From positions 1 to 64,000 of the forward strand of contig JADNRY010000003.1 of the NCBI GenBank assembly GCA_015501585.1: 64,000 bases of DNA. Direction: 5' to 3'. Of this stretch, positions 21,568-32,307 are shown in pieces. The notes under the pieces are model-generated. The model did not search any database. It worked only from the letters and a program-made list of their open reading frames with translations, and was not told the DNA's origin. Origin of the DNA: Rhodocollybia butyracea. Lineage: Eukaryota; Basidiomycota; Agaricomycetes; Agaricales; Omphalotaceae. Positions within the stretch are counted from its first letter, which is position 1; every line of letters starts with the position of its first letter. A program made the translations under genes and the position numbers.

Positions 21568-22279
21568 CACTACGCCAGCATCAAAAAATATCAGGCGAAA
21601 TTATCGCCGAAAGTATTGTTGCAATTACTTACCTTTTTCAATAAGAATTACGGTTGAAAAATCTTATGAAAAATACATTGTAATTGATTGTCTTTTTCTT
21701 TTGAAATTTTGCTGGTAATCTATTGTATATTTCGCTCGAAAAAGGCAATGAGATTACTTATCTATTTCGCTTGTGATTAATTAAAAATTTCAAGCAAAAT
21801 TTTTACAAGGTAATAACTGGAAGTTTGGTCATGTGATGTACATCTGACAATACTTTAGGCGGATATGAGGGCAGAACTGGATGGAGGTGTAGTTATTTTA
21901 TGTCTGGAGTTTTGTTCTGACGACTGGCATGGCCATACATATACAGTATCCCGTAAGTCGCGTTCAAAGACAGGAAGTGTTGTCCAATACAGATCACATG
22001 ACCAAACTTCCAGTTATTACCTTGTAAAAATTTTGCTCGTGATTAATTAGATAAGTAATCTCATTGCCTTTTTTGAGCGAAATATACAATAGATTACCGG
22101 CAAAATTTCAAAAGAAAAAGACAATCAATTACAATATATTTTTCATAAGAAAAAGACAATCAACTACAATGTATTTTTCATAAGATTTTTCAACCGTAAT
22201 TCTTATTGAAAAAGGTAAGTAATTACAACAATACTTTTGGCAATAATTTCGCCTGATATTTTTTGACGCTGGCGCAGTG
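21568..22279. mobile_element. CACTA-type non-autonomous element with about 260-bp inverted repeats
   Basis: The left end is CACTACGCCAGC and the right end, read inverted, is CACTGCGCCAGC. A 3-bp duplication AGG flanks it (21565-21567 and 22280-22282). CACTA ends and 3-bp duplications are features of the CACTA/EnSpm superfamily. The arms match over about 260 bp; the right arm carries an extra 38-bp tandem duplication. The central 160 bp is unrelated and no transposase is encoded. Confidence 0.85.
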
Positions 22280-22368
22280 AGGTATAAAAACCTCAGCTTG
22301 TGATGTATCTTTGAGAAACCCCTCAATTCCGTGCCTGGCACATCTAACAGGAAGTAAAATTATTTATT

Positions 22369-22812
22369 TTCATCATGAACACTCTCTCGAATGGGTCAAA
22401 AAAATCAACTCAAGTATAGACACTGTGGTTTCCTTGCACATCAGAGATGTTGTATATAAACCAGGTGCAAAACACCACCCACTTGACCCAGCACCATCTC
22501 ACCTTCACTTCAACACAATTCTGGCTTTAGACTGCACATATCACTATGTTACTAGGGAGTCATGAGGCAGGTGAGATACTTGTTTTTACAGAATAATACT
22601 TACCTACTTATGCAGTCTTTCAATTGTTTCGAACCTGGAGGACGGCTGACATATCTTCACCAACTCTCCTCCAACAAGCTGAAGTTCATATCAAAGCTCG
22701 TTTCCTCCATAGATTCATTTTTAACAAATGGATGCCTCGAGAAAACACTATATTGACAAATGACTATGTGAGATGCCTGAAGGATCTTGAGTTCAAGGAC
22801 GTGGTTTTGTAG
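22369..22812 (+). pseudogene. Captured SAM-dependent methyltransferase fragment
   Basis: Two exon-like pieces. The first gives INSSIDTVVSLHIRDVVY, then ILALDCTYHY, which corresponds to the motif FDSILAVDCAYHF of fungal class I methyltransferases. After a possible intron (22572-22617) comes FEPGGRL, then, in a shifted frame, NKWMPRENTILTNDYVRCL and EFKDVVL, the family's C-terminal part. The SAM-binding glycine motif is missing, and a TGA and frameshifts break the rest. It lies inside Helitron-like element 2. Confidence 0.65.
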
Positions 22813-23089
22813 AAATGGAATGAGCAAGGAAAAATGCGGAAATGAAAAAATATCACCTTCAAGGCTCCGACATTCTGTACATCCAGGTTGTTCATAACTC
22901 AAGTAATTACATCCTGTGCAGCACGTTCAAGACCAGCCAAGTTTTCATCTCTGAGAAACTCGCTGTTTCGGCTCATTTCCAACTCATCCTCTGTCCCGAC
23001 CAAAGTATTGGTTGGAAAATATGGCCGATGCTTCCTGGAATGACTGTAGTCGAGTTGGAGCTTCTGTTACAGCTTGTGGCTCATACAAG

Positions 23090-23640
23090 TTCCGTTCAAA
23101 GTACGGAGAATGTCACTGATGGAGGTGCTGGCTTATACGTGGGATGATATACACTCAAGAGGATTACAGCCAGTATGAGATTTGGAAGTACAAATACAAG
23201 TCTTGAAAATATCCTGTAATAATTTAGCACAAAACTCTTACAAGAACTGAGAGAGAGCTAACTTAAAAAGCCATATGCAGCCAACCATATCCCTGTCACT
23301 TTGCAACTAAAATACAGGACCCACACGTTTGGCGAATTGATTGAAGTTTATTGAAGATGTTACTTGGATTGAGAGTGGGACCTTGTTCTGAATAAAAATT
23401 AATTTAACTCTCGAGCCTCCTGTCCATTGCTTACCAAAAGAAGAGCGACAGGCTCTTGGTCTCCTGAATCTTTTCTTGGAGTTGTTCAGGTTCGCCGAGT
23501 CGGCTGGAACAGAGGCTAAAGGTAAAGAAGTAGAACTTGGGGAAGTAGATTGAGCACAGAAGGCTTTTAGTGGAGAAGTTGGTCCTTGTAAAGACTCTGG
23601 AGGTGGATGAGCCAGGTTGATTTGAAGCTTTGGCGCAGGT
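23090..23640 (-). pseudogene. Captured peroxin fragment (copy D)
   Basis: The minus strand matches the 5' third of the peroxin gene: the proline-rich first exon, its intron (GTAAGCAATGG ... TTCAG), the NKVPLSIQVTS exon and the start of the membrane exon. The introns are retained, so the fragment was copied from DNA and not from mRNA. Both ends are cut inside Helitron-like element 2, and an in-frame stop replaces FWLQ. Confidence 0.75.
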
Positions 23641-24199
23641 TGATGAAGAAGAAGAAGAAAAAAAGAAGCAGAAAGTCAGAGAAAGCCAGAGTCCGCAATC
23701 GCAGAATTACATCTGGATTCTGCAAAGCAATTTGAGTATCAAGAGATTTAGAGCAGGATGCGCAGAAGTTACCTTTCGAGTCTAAATTTGAGCAGCAGCG
23801 GGAAACGGAAGTGCCGAAAACAAGGATTGATGATGCAGAAAGTCACATGTAATATGCTTTGACATTCCAAATATATCAAAACGAAACCCTAATTGGGTCA
23901 ACCGGATTTGGACAAAATCAGGCTTAATTGGGAAAAATTCTCACGCAAAACCCGCCATAAGGACGAGCCTTCATTACATTCAGGACTCGTAATTTAGACA
24001 TCACTTTACTGAACACCTGGATAAGAGTATTGAAGTAGCGCACCTGCTTTCCCAGAGCAACTTTGATTCGAGCGGTATTCTGATGGTAGTTGTTGGTGAC
24101 AACTCAGATGTCCCAGCCAGCCACATTGAATTCAGCCCCTTTGATAGTAACATTGGAAGAGTTTTCGAAGAGTCTGTGCGATGACATAGGATACGGGTA

Positions 24200-24559
24200 G
24201 TAGCAAAGATGGAGTGTGTGAGTTCTAGCCAGATCGAAAGCTGTTGAGCATGATCTAACAGCAACGAGGTCGAAACGAGGTATCTTACAGAATAGTGCGA
24301 AAAGTCACAACACGTGCGGGAAACATAACGGATCCCGTGACTAAATGAATGAGAGCTCAGGGAAACACATTGAGGACGCACGGTGGCGAGACCTGTGCAA
24401 CCAGTGCTAGACTTGCTTGCACTGCGCAGGAATCGACACAATATGACATCTGTCCTAAATCTAAAGGCGGTCTAATAGGAAACTAGACAATCAAACAACA
24501 CAAGGAACAACAAATTCGCCAAAATATAGGGAACACTTGGAAGATGAGATCTTGAGATT
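24200..24559. other. Shared 3' flank of the peroxin genes
   Basis: Bases 24300-24440 match 14824-14990 and, inverted, 45020-45180. This is the conserved stretch downstream of each peroxin copy and includes the transition to X2. It probably contains the peroxin 3' UTR. Confidence 0.5.
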
Positions 24560-25207
24560 CTACATTTGCCAATAGATACCAAACCTGGACAAGCAAACAA
24601 TTGCAAGACTTACATTACTAATGAAATAGGAAAAAACAACTATCTGCACTAGAATGATACCCACCCACCATCTCCTCCGCATGACAGCTCCAGAGTATGC
24701 ATGGTCTGCAGTGACAGGCCACATGTCGTTCAAATATACCCAGCCATCTGAAACAAGATATAAACATCTACTACCCAGGATATCCACAGAAACCTACTCT
24801 CATCAGTACCCAAAACCGAATGCACAATCCTTTCCTCTTCCTTGGCTTCATCACTCTCCTACACCCAATCGCCAACCAAATCCACTCTCCATCCCTCCGT
24901 CAGTATGAATTCCCAGTTTGGGCAAGCGAAAATATTTAATTGCTGCTGTTTGTCATCTAGTTAGCGAGCGGTGAATTAAAGAAGGATTTGGCGAACCTTA
25001 CATTCCCGTTGGGAACATTCCCAGATCCAGCGATACCCCTCCGGACATTCTAACCCTCGTCCAAGCCACTCTATCATCCAGGTACGATTTGCTCTATCCT
25101 CCAGACGAAGACGTCCCAAAAAAGGTGCTCCAAGATTGTTGGTGTTGTTGCTGCATTAACAGTGGTCTTGCTGCTGTTTTCCTCTTGGGGGATTCCTCAA
25201 GTTTGGA

Positions 25208-25819
25208 TAGGGTTTTGAAGTGCGGTGCACAAACCGTTGGATAACCGACAACCGCACTGCACTGAACTGCGGTGAGGGTAAATAAAGGTTGCACCGGTGC
25301 AGTGGTTTGCATCCGGTGCGGTTTGCGGTTCTTGGAAATTGAAGAATTTGCATAACTGATCAAAACCGGTGGTAACCGGTGGTCAACCGGTGCAATTTAC
25401 ATAATGAAAATAATTTATTAACTGTGTTTTTCAAGCCTGACTTTATGTATTGTAAAGTAGATGTGATCTGGTAATCAAATTTTTAATTGTATACAGCTCA
25501 CAGATGCCCATGTGCCACATTTGATTTGGGCGCCTGTGAGCTGTATACAATCAAAATTATTTTATTAGGCAACACTACAGGGTATATGACGTTTTGAAAC
25601 TGGTATAACCGCCGTTTTCACCGGTTCTGCACCAGTTTGCACCGGGTTATTGCCAAACCGGTTGAAAACCGCATAACTGCACTGAACCGGCACCGGTGAG
25701 GCGGTTCTTATCAGTTCAGTGCAAGGTTTGCTGAAATTTAAAAAATATACCACTGGTGCAGTTATCGGTTTGCCCAAAATGGCTGACAAAACCGAACCGC
25801 ACCGCACTTTAAAACCCTA
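25208..25819. mobile_element. hAT-type MITE, 612 bp
   Basis: The terminal inverted repeats of 21 bp begin TAGGGTTTTGAAGTGCGGTG and differ at one position. It is flanked by an 8-bp duplication AGTTTGGA (25200-25207 and 25820-25827). An 8-bp duplication and TAGGG ends fit the hAT superfamily. Many CCGGTGCA/TGCACCGG words fill both subterminal regions. No transposase is encoded. Confidence 0.92.
25489..25548. repeat. Hairpin inside the hAT-type MITE
   Basis: The perfect 15-bp arms are GTATACAGCTCACAG and its inverse, around a 30-base loop whose inner CCCA/TGGG can extend the stem. It looks like a second, nested miniature element or a derived loop. Confidence 0.75.
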
Positions 25820-27293
25820 AGTTTGGAGTAGGGAGGAGGTGAGAGGATTCTCGATGCTATGGTGGGTGACGTATTAGCACCAGCAGATAGCAGAATATTT
25901 CCGGGATTCGTTCTCCTACAACTCGACTTCCCAAACCTCGCCGTTCCAGACCTGGTCACTGACATCGATACACCTCTGCATCCACATTTTTGAACATTTC
26001 CAAAAGAGATCAAAGGAATGCGAGTCAATTATGAGCTGAGATGGAATTGACAGACCAAAAAAGTGAGAGGAGAGTGATTGGATTCTTGGAGGAATGGGAA
26101 AGACGACGGGGAATGAAGATATGCACATAATCTGTAAACCCCAGACACCAAAGTACTTGGGGATTCAGGAGCAGGACTGGAGCTGCTCCACAAACAAAAC
26201 ACACTAGTTGGGTCAGAAAGTACATAGAAGTAGCAAGGAAAACCCAAGGTGGTAGGGTAAGAGTAAGGATGGTGAGAAGTGGGAGGGTGTACGGTGACTT
26301 GGGACCAGGCTGGGAGGCTTGTGGGTTGTTGTTGAAAGGAGAGATGCACAAGGTAAGGGGTTATGGCAATATAAAGATCCGCACTTGAAGCAACGTTAGA
26401 AGAGAACAACAAGTTATAGAAACGCAGAACGTACTAAAACCCATTGAATTTTGAATGGCTTGGATGTTAGTTTGCCAATCGACACTGTCTTCTGCAACAG
26501 GCGCAGGTAGTGGGGATTCAGTAGAAGAAGCCTCCTGTGGTTGTCCAGTAGGCCGCGCGCGCGAGAATGTCACCGATGGAGGTGATGGCTTATACGCGGG
26601 TTGATATACACTTGCGAGGATTACTACCAAGAGATTGGGAAGTATGTACAAATACAAGTCTTGCAAAATAGCCTATAACATAAATTAGCACAAAACTCTT
26701 ACAAGAACCGAGAGAAAAGCTAACATAAAAAGCTACATGCAGCCAACCATGTCCCAGTCACTTTCCACCCTTTTCTTCAGCATACAATATCCTCCATTTG
26801 GTCTCACAACCAAAAGATAGGACTCACACATTGGAGGAATCGCTTGAAGTTTAGAGATGTTACTTGGATTGAGAGTGGGTCTTTGTTCTGAATAAAAATT
26901 AGATTTAATTCAACTCTCCTGTCCATTGCTTACCGAAAAAAGGGCAACAGGGTCTTGGTGAATGTTCTTGAATCTTTTTGGTTTCACCGAGTTGGCTGGA
27001 ATGGAGCCTAACGGTAAAGAAGAAGAATATAGAACTTGGGGAAGTAGATTGAATGCAGAGGTCGCTGCAAAGCTTTTCAGTGGAGAAGTTGGTCCTTGCA
27101 GAGAATCTGGAGGTGGATGAGGCAGGCTGATTTGAAGTTTTGGCGCAGGCCGGACATCGTTTGTTTCATGGCAAAAGGTTTCTGGACCAAACGGCCGTTG
27201 CGGTTCAAGCTTCAAGCATGGATTGAGTTGCCATCAAAGGTTGATCAACTGAATGATGTCATTTCGTTTACTTGGGCGCTAACAAGCAGAAAC

Positions 27294-28160
27294 TCAGTAT
27301 TCTAGTCCCCTCCAAATGGTAGGCATGCTTTCAATTTCAACCCCGAACTGCACATAGCTTAGTTGGACTGCCTCGCTAGCATATACCCTCATCTCCTTCT
27401 CATAAGCAGCCGTCACCCCATCACCAAATCCACCTGCTTCAGTGAGCAGCCTGCCTAGCAGCGCAGAGTCTCTCACAGCAGCACTAATACCACCAGCAGG
27501 CATCATCGAGTGCATGGTGTCTCTGATAACAGTGACTCGAGCTTGAACAGGTGATCTTCCAGGGACCAGAACATGGCTTCGTTATCCACCATTTGCTCAA
27601 TTTCAAACGGGGATGCCAGTTGGCAGTTCTTGGTACTTGACCTGGCAATACTAGCTGCTGTAGTGCCAGCTATAGTGTGGTTGTCGTTAGGCGGCTGAAT
27701 GACTCCTGACTGAGCACCCATCGTCCAGCCAAAGTCCATGTTGGGGTCATCCATACTAACATTTGTGATAATGAAGACCCTCCCACCCTTGCTATATGCC
27801 TTCTCCAGGCCCCTTGAATGTCGTGGTGGGTGATTGACCACGTCACCCGTATCAAAGATTTTGAGCCTTCCTCCAGATAGCTGCTCGGCCCCAACTCCCA
27901 AGTAAATCCCGCCAATATTGAGCCATCTGTAAAAATACCGCGGACCCCAGAATCCGTCAATTCACACCCTGTGACCTGGTGTCCCCAGCTATGAAAGGCT
28001 CGCAACCAGATAGCAATATCCTGCGCATGTTGCCTCTTGGGATCCCCACGACCTTTCCTTCACAGAGGCAAGTGTTTCCCATTAGCCTATGAGAGTAGGA
28101 AGAAAGCCACCGATGTGTCCACAGCTGCTTCAGAGGTTCTATGGGAAACACTACTCGCAG
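27294..28160 (-). pseudogene. FAD2: FAD-dependent monooxygenase fragment
   Basis: The minus strand matches the C-terminal two thirds of FAD1: DFGWTMGAQSGVIQPPND, EQMVDNEAMFW, GGFGDGVTAAYEKEMRVYAS, TIWRG. The N-terminal FAD-binding GxGxxG region is missing. The conserved GDAAH segment is deleted (about 60 bases near 27510). The stretch 28067-28160 is inverted relative to its neighbours. It is followed on the same strand by peroxin B. Confidence 0.82.
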
Positions 28161-28790
28161 GTAAGATCCGTGGGAAAACCCGCAAGTATGTGACTCGCGG
28201 ATCCCAGGATCCGTTTCCCACGGGTCAGGCGCGGGTCACAAGTCAGCCATTTGCAATTTTCGGTTGACTTGCAAGTACTTGTGTGACTTGTGCAAGCAAT
28301 ATGAACTCATATATTTGTTGTTGGTGATCAAAACTTACAGTAATTAATAGTATCATATTTATTATAGTACTTATCAAGTACTGCCACACATGTTTGAGGT
28401 TGTAGACAGCAGCTCTCAGCGACTGAGCGCTTATTTTAGCGCCCAATCGCCGTAGGCTGTCTACAATCCAAAGCCTAACTGTCAGTACATTTTACTTCAT
28501 ACCATAGTATGAAATTAGTGTAACAAGTAAAGTACAGGTTTTTAATAGCATTATACACTGTACAATCACTGTATGCAAGTAAATAATGGTAAATACTTGT
28601 GAATATAGCTGTAACTACTTGATTAGTGTGTGGATCCACAAGTACTTGTGAGACCCGCAAGTACTTGCAGATAATACTTGCGAGTCAGTGACCTGTTTCC
28701 CACGAGTCAGCCGCGGGTCACGAGTCAGGCCTTTTAGGCCACAAGTACTTGTGCTCCGGATCCAAGTATACTTGGATCCGGACTCGTGGA
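28161..28790. mobile_element. Repeat-rich putative transposon relic
   Basis: Both sides hold related words: GTGGGAAAACCCGCAAGTA, TTTCCCACGGGTCAGGCG and CGGGTCACAAGTC on the left; TTTCCCACGAGTCAGCCG, GCGGGTCACGAGTC and CACAAGTACTTGTG on the right. The right end reads GGACATCTCTA, a hAT-like terminus when inverted (TAGAGATGTCC). An inner hairpin TTGTAGACAGC/GCTGTCTACAA lies at 28400-28466. I could not find a clean target duplication, so boundaries and class are tentative. Confidence 0.5.
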
Positions 28791-29032
28791 CATCTCTACG
28801 GTTTGCCGGACATTCGCTGCTATGTTGCCTCCGCTTATATTCCAGCGGGTCAATATCTTTTCAACCAGAGCAGTCGCCAGCTTCCATTGCGCTGTTCATT
28901 CTTGCTCGGGAGAGTGTATTGGATAATATGAGTATCAGAAATGTTAATATGTTATTGGGCCCAGGCACATACTTACCTTCTGCTGCGATGTACTGCAGAG
29001 TGTCGTCTGCATTTCATACCTAGTCTCTTCCA

Positions 29033-29078
29033 GGACTCGTACCTGCCACGTGCTTGCGTGATGGCCCACACTCGCAAG
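29033..29078 (+). mobile_element. Third Helitron-like 3' terminus
   Basis: GGACTCGTACC, a hairpin around CCACGTGCTTGCGTGATGG, then CCCACACTCGCAAG followed by T. It has the same build as the ends at 53058 and 21487. The following bases TAAGAAACCCCTT match X2 near 20409, so the insertion is in the X1 copy. The matching 5' end was not found; 28160-28790 may have replaced it. Confidence 0.6.
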
Positions 29079-29180
29079 TAAGAAACCCCTTCCTTGAGAT
29101 GTGCTTGCGCAAGAAGCTTATGAGAGCCTGAGGTCAGACATTCAACCAATGGCTGAAGACATCAAGACATCAATGAAAAA

Positions 29181-30404
29181 TCAATCTAAAACTTTTGAGG
29201 TATTCACATCCACATAACCCCAGACTGACCCAAAAGACAAAGCCGTAAAATGATTCTTGAGTGGGATAAGGCGTTGATACAGTTCACCTGCAATTGATTG
29301 AACTACCAAACACTCAACAGTTCCAAAATGGTCTTTGATATATCTTATAATGGCTTCATCAGTGGACGTATATTCCTGGCACCTGAGCACAGGAATCCAT
29401 TGTTCAGGCACTGTGATCTTGTTCAGGATATGTGCTGACTCAACCTTGAAGTCAGAACTATCAGGACCAAGACATATCAGTCCGGAGGCTGGTTGCATCC
29501 AATGGTTGGTTGGTAAAATGATCTTAAAAGGTCCTTAGTCTCATTGAATATCATTTGAGATATGAAACTCACTAAGGATAGGTATCCTTGGGATAGCAGT
29601 GCGGCTTGCAGGGAATCAATCCCCTAAAAGATACGGTCAAAATCAAGTATGAGCAGCCAATGGACAACTAAATACAAATCGATATTTGAGATAAGCATAT
29701 AACATTGGTCTGGAGATACACGAACTCAAAAGGTCATTGTAAGGAATAAGCTCTAGAGCAGCAAATTGTTAAGTGCCAGTGCGGTATTTGAGAAGTTCAT
29801 ACCATCATGCAATATCATTGCCGGCAAGTCCCACTGAACAATTCCATACAGCTGTGCCAGGTTTGGACTCCTGAAATATTTACATTGAGTGATTCAGGTG
29901 TAAACCCATCTAACTGAGACGCTACCGTATGCGAGAGTATTTTAGTAGGTCCTCTTCAAATTCCTGGGAGATGATAACTTATAAGTGTCCAGTAAAGGGC
30001 GCGATTCGGACGGCACTTATCTCACTCACCTTTGAGCTTTTGCGCCCTCATAGGTGACCACAGTAAATCGATTGATTTATATTGTACGATCCTAATAGTT
30101 CGCACCACCCGAACTAAGTCGTTGTTTCGGCAAACCCAGCTCTCGCAGCGGACCGTTGGACCAAAGAGATAAATATCGCTCATACTTATGGATGATGGGA
30201 AACTGAATTTAGACATCACTTTACTGAACGCTTGGAAATAATGAATAAGAGTATTGTGACGCACCTGTTTTCCCGGAGCGACTTCGATTCGAGCGGTATC
30301 CTGATGGTAGTTGTTGGTGACGATGTCCCGGCCAGCCACATTGAATTCATGGCCCCTTCAATAGTAAAATTGGAAGAGTTTTCGAAGAGTCTGTGCGATG
30401 ACAT
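29181..30404 (-). pseudogene. X1: Agaricomycete-specific protein, 5' half
   Basis: ATG at 30404 (MSSHRLFENSSNFTIEGA). A 2-base insertion near 30350 shifts the frame; after it the expected EFNVAGRDIVTNNYHQ follows. Next come the STSM-like exon SSISMSDIYLFGPTVRCESW and the exon ITVPEQWIPVLRCQEYTST through GSVWGYVDVNTSKVLD. The C-terminal exons seen in X2 (AWLAQA, YFWSMDQLG) are absent; the homology stops at a Helitron-like terminus at 29078. It is about 70-80% similar to X2 by eye. The function is unknown. Confidence 0.65.
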
Positions 30405-30664
30405 GGGATACGGGTAGTAGCAGAGATGGAGTGAGTGAGTTCTAGTCAAATCGAAAGCTGTTGAGTACGATCTAACAGCAAGAGATCAAAACGAGGTACA
30501 GAATAGCGCCCTTTCTAAAAATGGAAGGTCAGTAAATCGAACGACGTCACTTCGTTTACTTCTGTACTTAAACATATTGGTAGACATTCTAATACAACAT
30601 TTCATCACAAAGGACCTGCAGATTTAATTCTACCTAAGATCTCTGCCTCTCAGCTTGCTTCATT

Positions 30665-31914
30665 CTAGACTGGTCTTTGTCCCCTCCAAATGGTAGGCGT
30701 GTTCTCGTTGATGGCAACACCGAACTGGGTTGTCGCCAACCCGTAGCTAAGTTTGACTGCCTCGCTAGCATATACCCTCATCTCCTTCTCATAAGCAGCT
30801 GTCACCCCGTCACTAAATCCACCTGCTTCAGCGAGCAGCCTGCCTAGCAGCGCAGAGTCTCTCACAGCCGTGTTGGCGCCAATACCACCAGCAGGCGTCA
30901 TCGAGTGCGCGGCGTCTCCGATAACAGTGACTCGGGGCTCGTTTGGCCATTCAGGGACACCAGTCGGATTCGAACAGGTGATCTTCCAGAACGCGGCCTC
31001 GTTATCCACCATCTGCTCGAAGAGGGGTTTTAAACGGGATGCCAATCCTTGGTTATCGACCTGGCGATATTAGCTGCCGTAACACCAGTTATAGTGTAGT
31101 CGTCGTTAGGCGGCTGAATGACTCCTGACTGGGCACCCATCGTCCAGCCAAAATCCACGCTGGGGTCATCCATACTGCCAGGTCGAACATTTGTGATAAT
31201 GAAGACCCTCCCATCTGGTCTAGAGTCATCGATCGCCCGCCATACGCCTTCTCCAAGCCCCTTGAACGCTGTGGTCGGAGCTTGACCGTGTATACCTCTT
31301 GCACCCGTATCGAAGACTTTGAGCCTTCCTCCAGATACCTGCTCTGCGACTCTCGAGTAAATCCCCTCACCGCCCACCAACATTTCCCCTTCTATTGATC
31401 TAGAGCCGTCCGCAAAAATGGCGCGAACCCCAGAATCAGTCAATTCATACCCTGTGACCTGGTGTCCCCAGTCTATGAAATCTTCGCAGCCAGAGAGGAA
31501 TATCCTGCGCATGTCGCCTCTCGAGATCCCCACGACCTTCCCTTCACGGGACGCAAGTGTTTCCCGTAGAATCTTTGATGCCTCCGCAGACGCGTCGGGG
31601 GCTTTCTTTGCGGTGGGAATTCCATCTTCGAATGGATCAGCCGTAAGCGCATCGATAGTAGTGAATCCGACGCCGCCAGTTTTCCCGCACGCATCCCAGA
31701 ACTTCTGGAACCCTTCAGGCCCCAGAGCGGCCTCGATAGCATCCAGTCCTTCGTTGGAGAGGCGCAAACGGTAACCTTGTGCGCGGAATATGATGGAGGC
31801 GTCTTTTTCGAATATGCGAAAGGGGATTGAGGCGCGGAAGAGGGACTGCGCGAGCAAGAGGGAAGCTACTCCTGCGCCAGAGATAAGAATCGGTTTACGA
31901 TCTGCTGCAGCCAT
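30665..31914 (-). pseudogene. FAD1: FAD-dependent monooxygenase with one frameshift
   Basis: ATG at 31914. N-terminal dinucleotide-binding motif ILISGAGVASLLLAQSL (GxGxxx type), then IFEKD, a mid-region Arg-Gly-Asp (SRGDMRRI), and the second FAD motif VIGDAAHSMTPAGG with IGANTAVRDS. This is the layout of PHBH-type (FAD_binding_3) monooxygenases, which hydroxylate or epoxidise secondary metabolites; the substrate is unknown. The frame breaks near 31040: KDWHPV then stop, while LKPLFEQMVDNEAAFW continues in another frame. One extra C in the CCCG run would repair it. FAD3 has the same break. It is possible that an unusual intron hides here, but I consider it a pseudogene. An upstream divergent promoter is shared with the gene at 32308. 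Confidence 0.82.
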
Positions 31915-32307
31915 TGTGATGAGAGTTCGGATGAAGAGTGTAGAATACTTATCGACGTTGGTTCTAGCGTTGATTTATAGAGCTCGATTAATCATCAACT
32001 TACGTTAAAGACATTACCATCGTCGCTTGCGGCTTATCTCCTATAGTTGCTTGATTATAAAACTTTGGTCATACTGAAGGAGTCATGTCTGGTTGGCTGA
32101 CTACACTACATAGGGCAATTTGGTAGTTGGAAGAGGAAATGCAGTCAAGCCAGTACTTTTCGTTGTGGTAGTCACAAAGTTAGCCGTATTGCACTCGCGC
32201 TTAACGTCAGTGGTTATTAAGCGCTCATTACGTCACGAGTGATCGCGGAACGGTTCGGATTCTAGAATCCAGACGGTTAGAGTTCCTTTCTCCCAAACTA
32301 CAAGCCC
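31915..32307. other. Divergent intergenic region
   Basis: The promoter space between FAD1 (minus) and the small membrane protein (plus). It marks the left border of the unique core. No specific motif recognised. Confidence 0.35.

Larger units (their letters stand above)
21487..23992 (-). mobile_element. Helitron/Helentron-like element 2, carrying host gene fragments
   Basis: In minus orientation it begins TTACGAGTCCTGAATG (23992) and ends CCCACACTCGCAAG (21487), followed by T. About 150 bp at its 5' end match the 5' end of element 1 at 51449. The 3' end has the same build as element 1: GGACTCGTA (the inverse of the 5' terminal TACGAGTCC), then a hairpin (21500-21519), then the terminus. This asymmetric arrangement of a terminal 5' motif and a subterminal 3' inverse upstream of a hairpin is typical of Helentron-type elements. 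It encodes no Rep/helicase and contains a methyltransferase fragment, a peroxin fragment and a nested CACTA-type element. Confidence 0.65.
19040..24193 (-). pseudogene. X2: Agaricomycete-specific protein, split by a Helitron-like element
   Basis: ATG at 24193 (MSSHRLFENSSNVTIKGAEF). The N-terminal exon ends near 24001. The middle exons are at 20460-21480 (FTVVSYEG; QLYGIVQWDLPGMIFHDGT; ITVPEQWIPALRYQDYTSNE). The C-terminal exons are at 19560-20190 (YLNSAWLAQAANVNLNIPS; YFWSMDQLGATPMSQETQTL), and a possible last exon is at 19040-19240. Proteins with this order (N-terminal F-N-x-I-x-G motif, FTVVSYEG, AWLxQA, YWSLDxxG) are common in mushrooms and have no assigned function that I know. A 6-base insertion adds an in-frame TGA after AGWDI, and a 2.5-kb element (21487-23992) interrupts it between its first and second parts. 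Confidence 0.7.
24560..27230 (-). pseudogene. Peroxin B: dysferlin-domain peroxin, interrupted by a hAT-type MITE
   Basis: Minus-strand copy with all parts of peroxin A. The proline-rich first exon (RPAPKLQISLPHPPPDSLQG) is at 26940-27215. The membrane exons (LASVYQPAYKPSPPSVTFS; LLTILTLTLPPWVFLATSMY) are at 26100-26660. The dysferlin C-terminus (DGWVYLNDMWPVTADHAYSG) is near 24700-24790. The conserved Arg-rich end is altered (MRRRWWVG in place of TRRRRWVRR). A 612-bp insertion at 25208-25819 splits the Pro-rich exon, and several frameshifts separate the pieces. It lies directly downstream of FAD2, as peroxin A does of FAD3. Confidence 0.8.
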
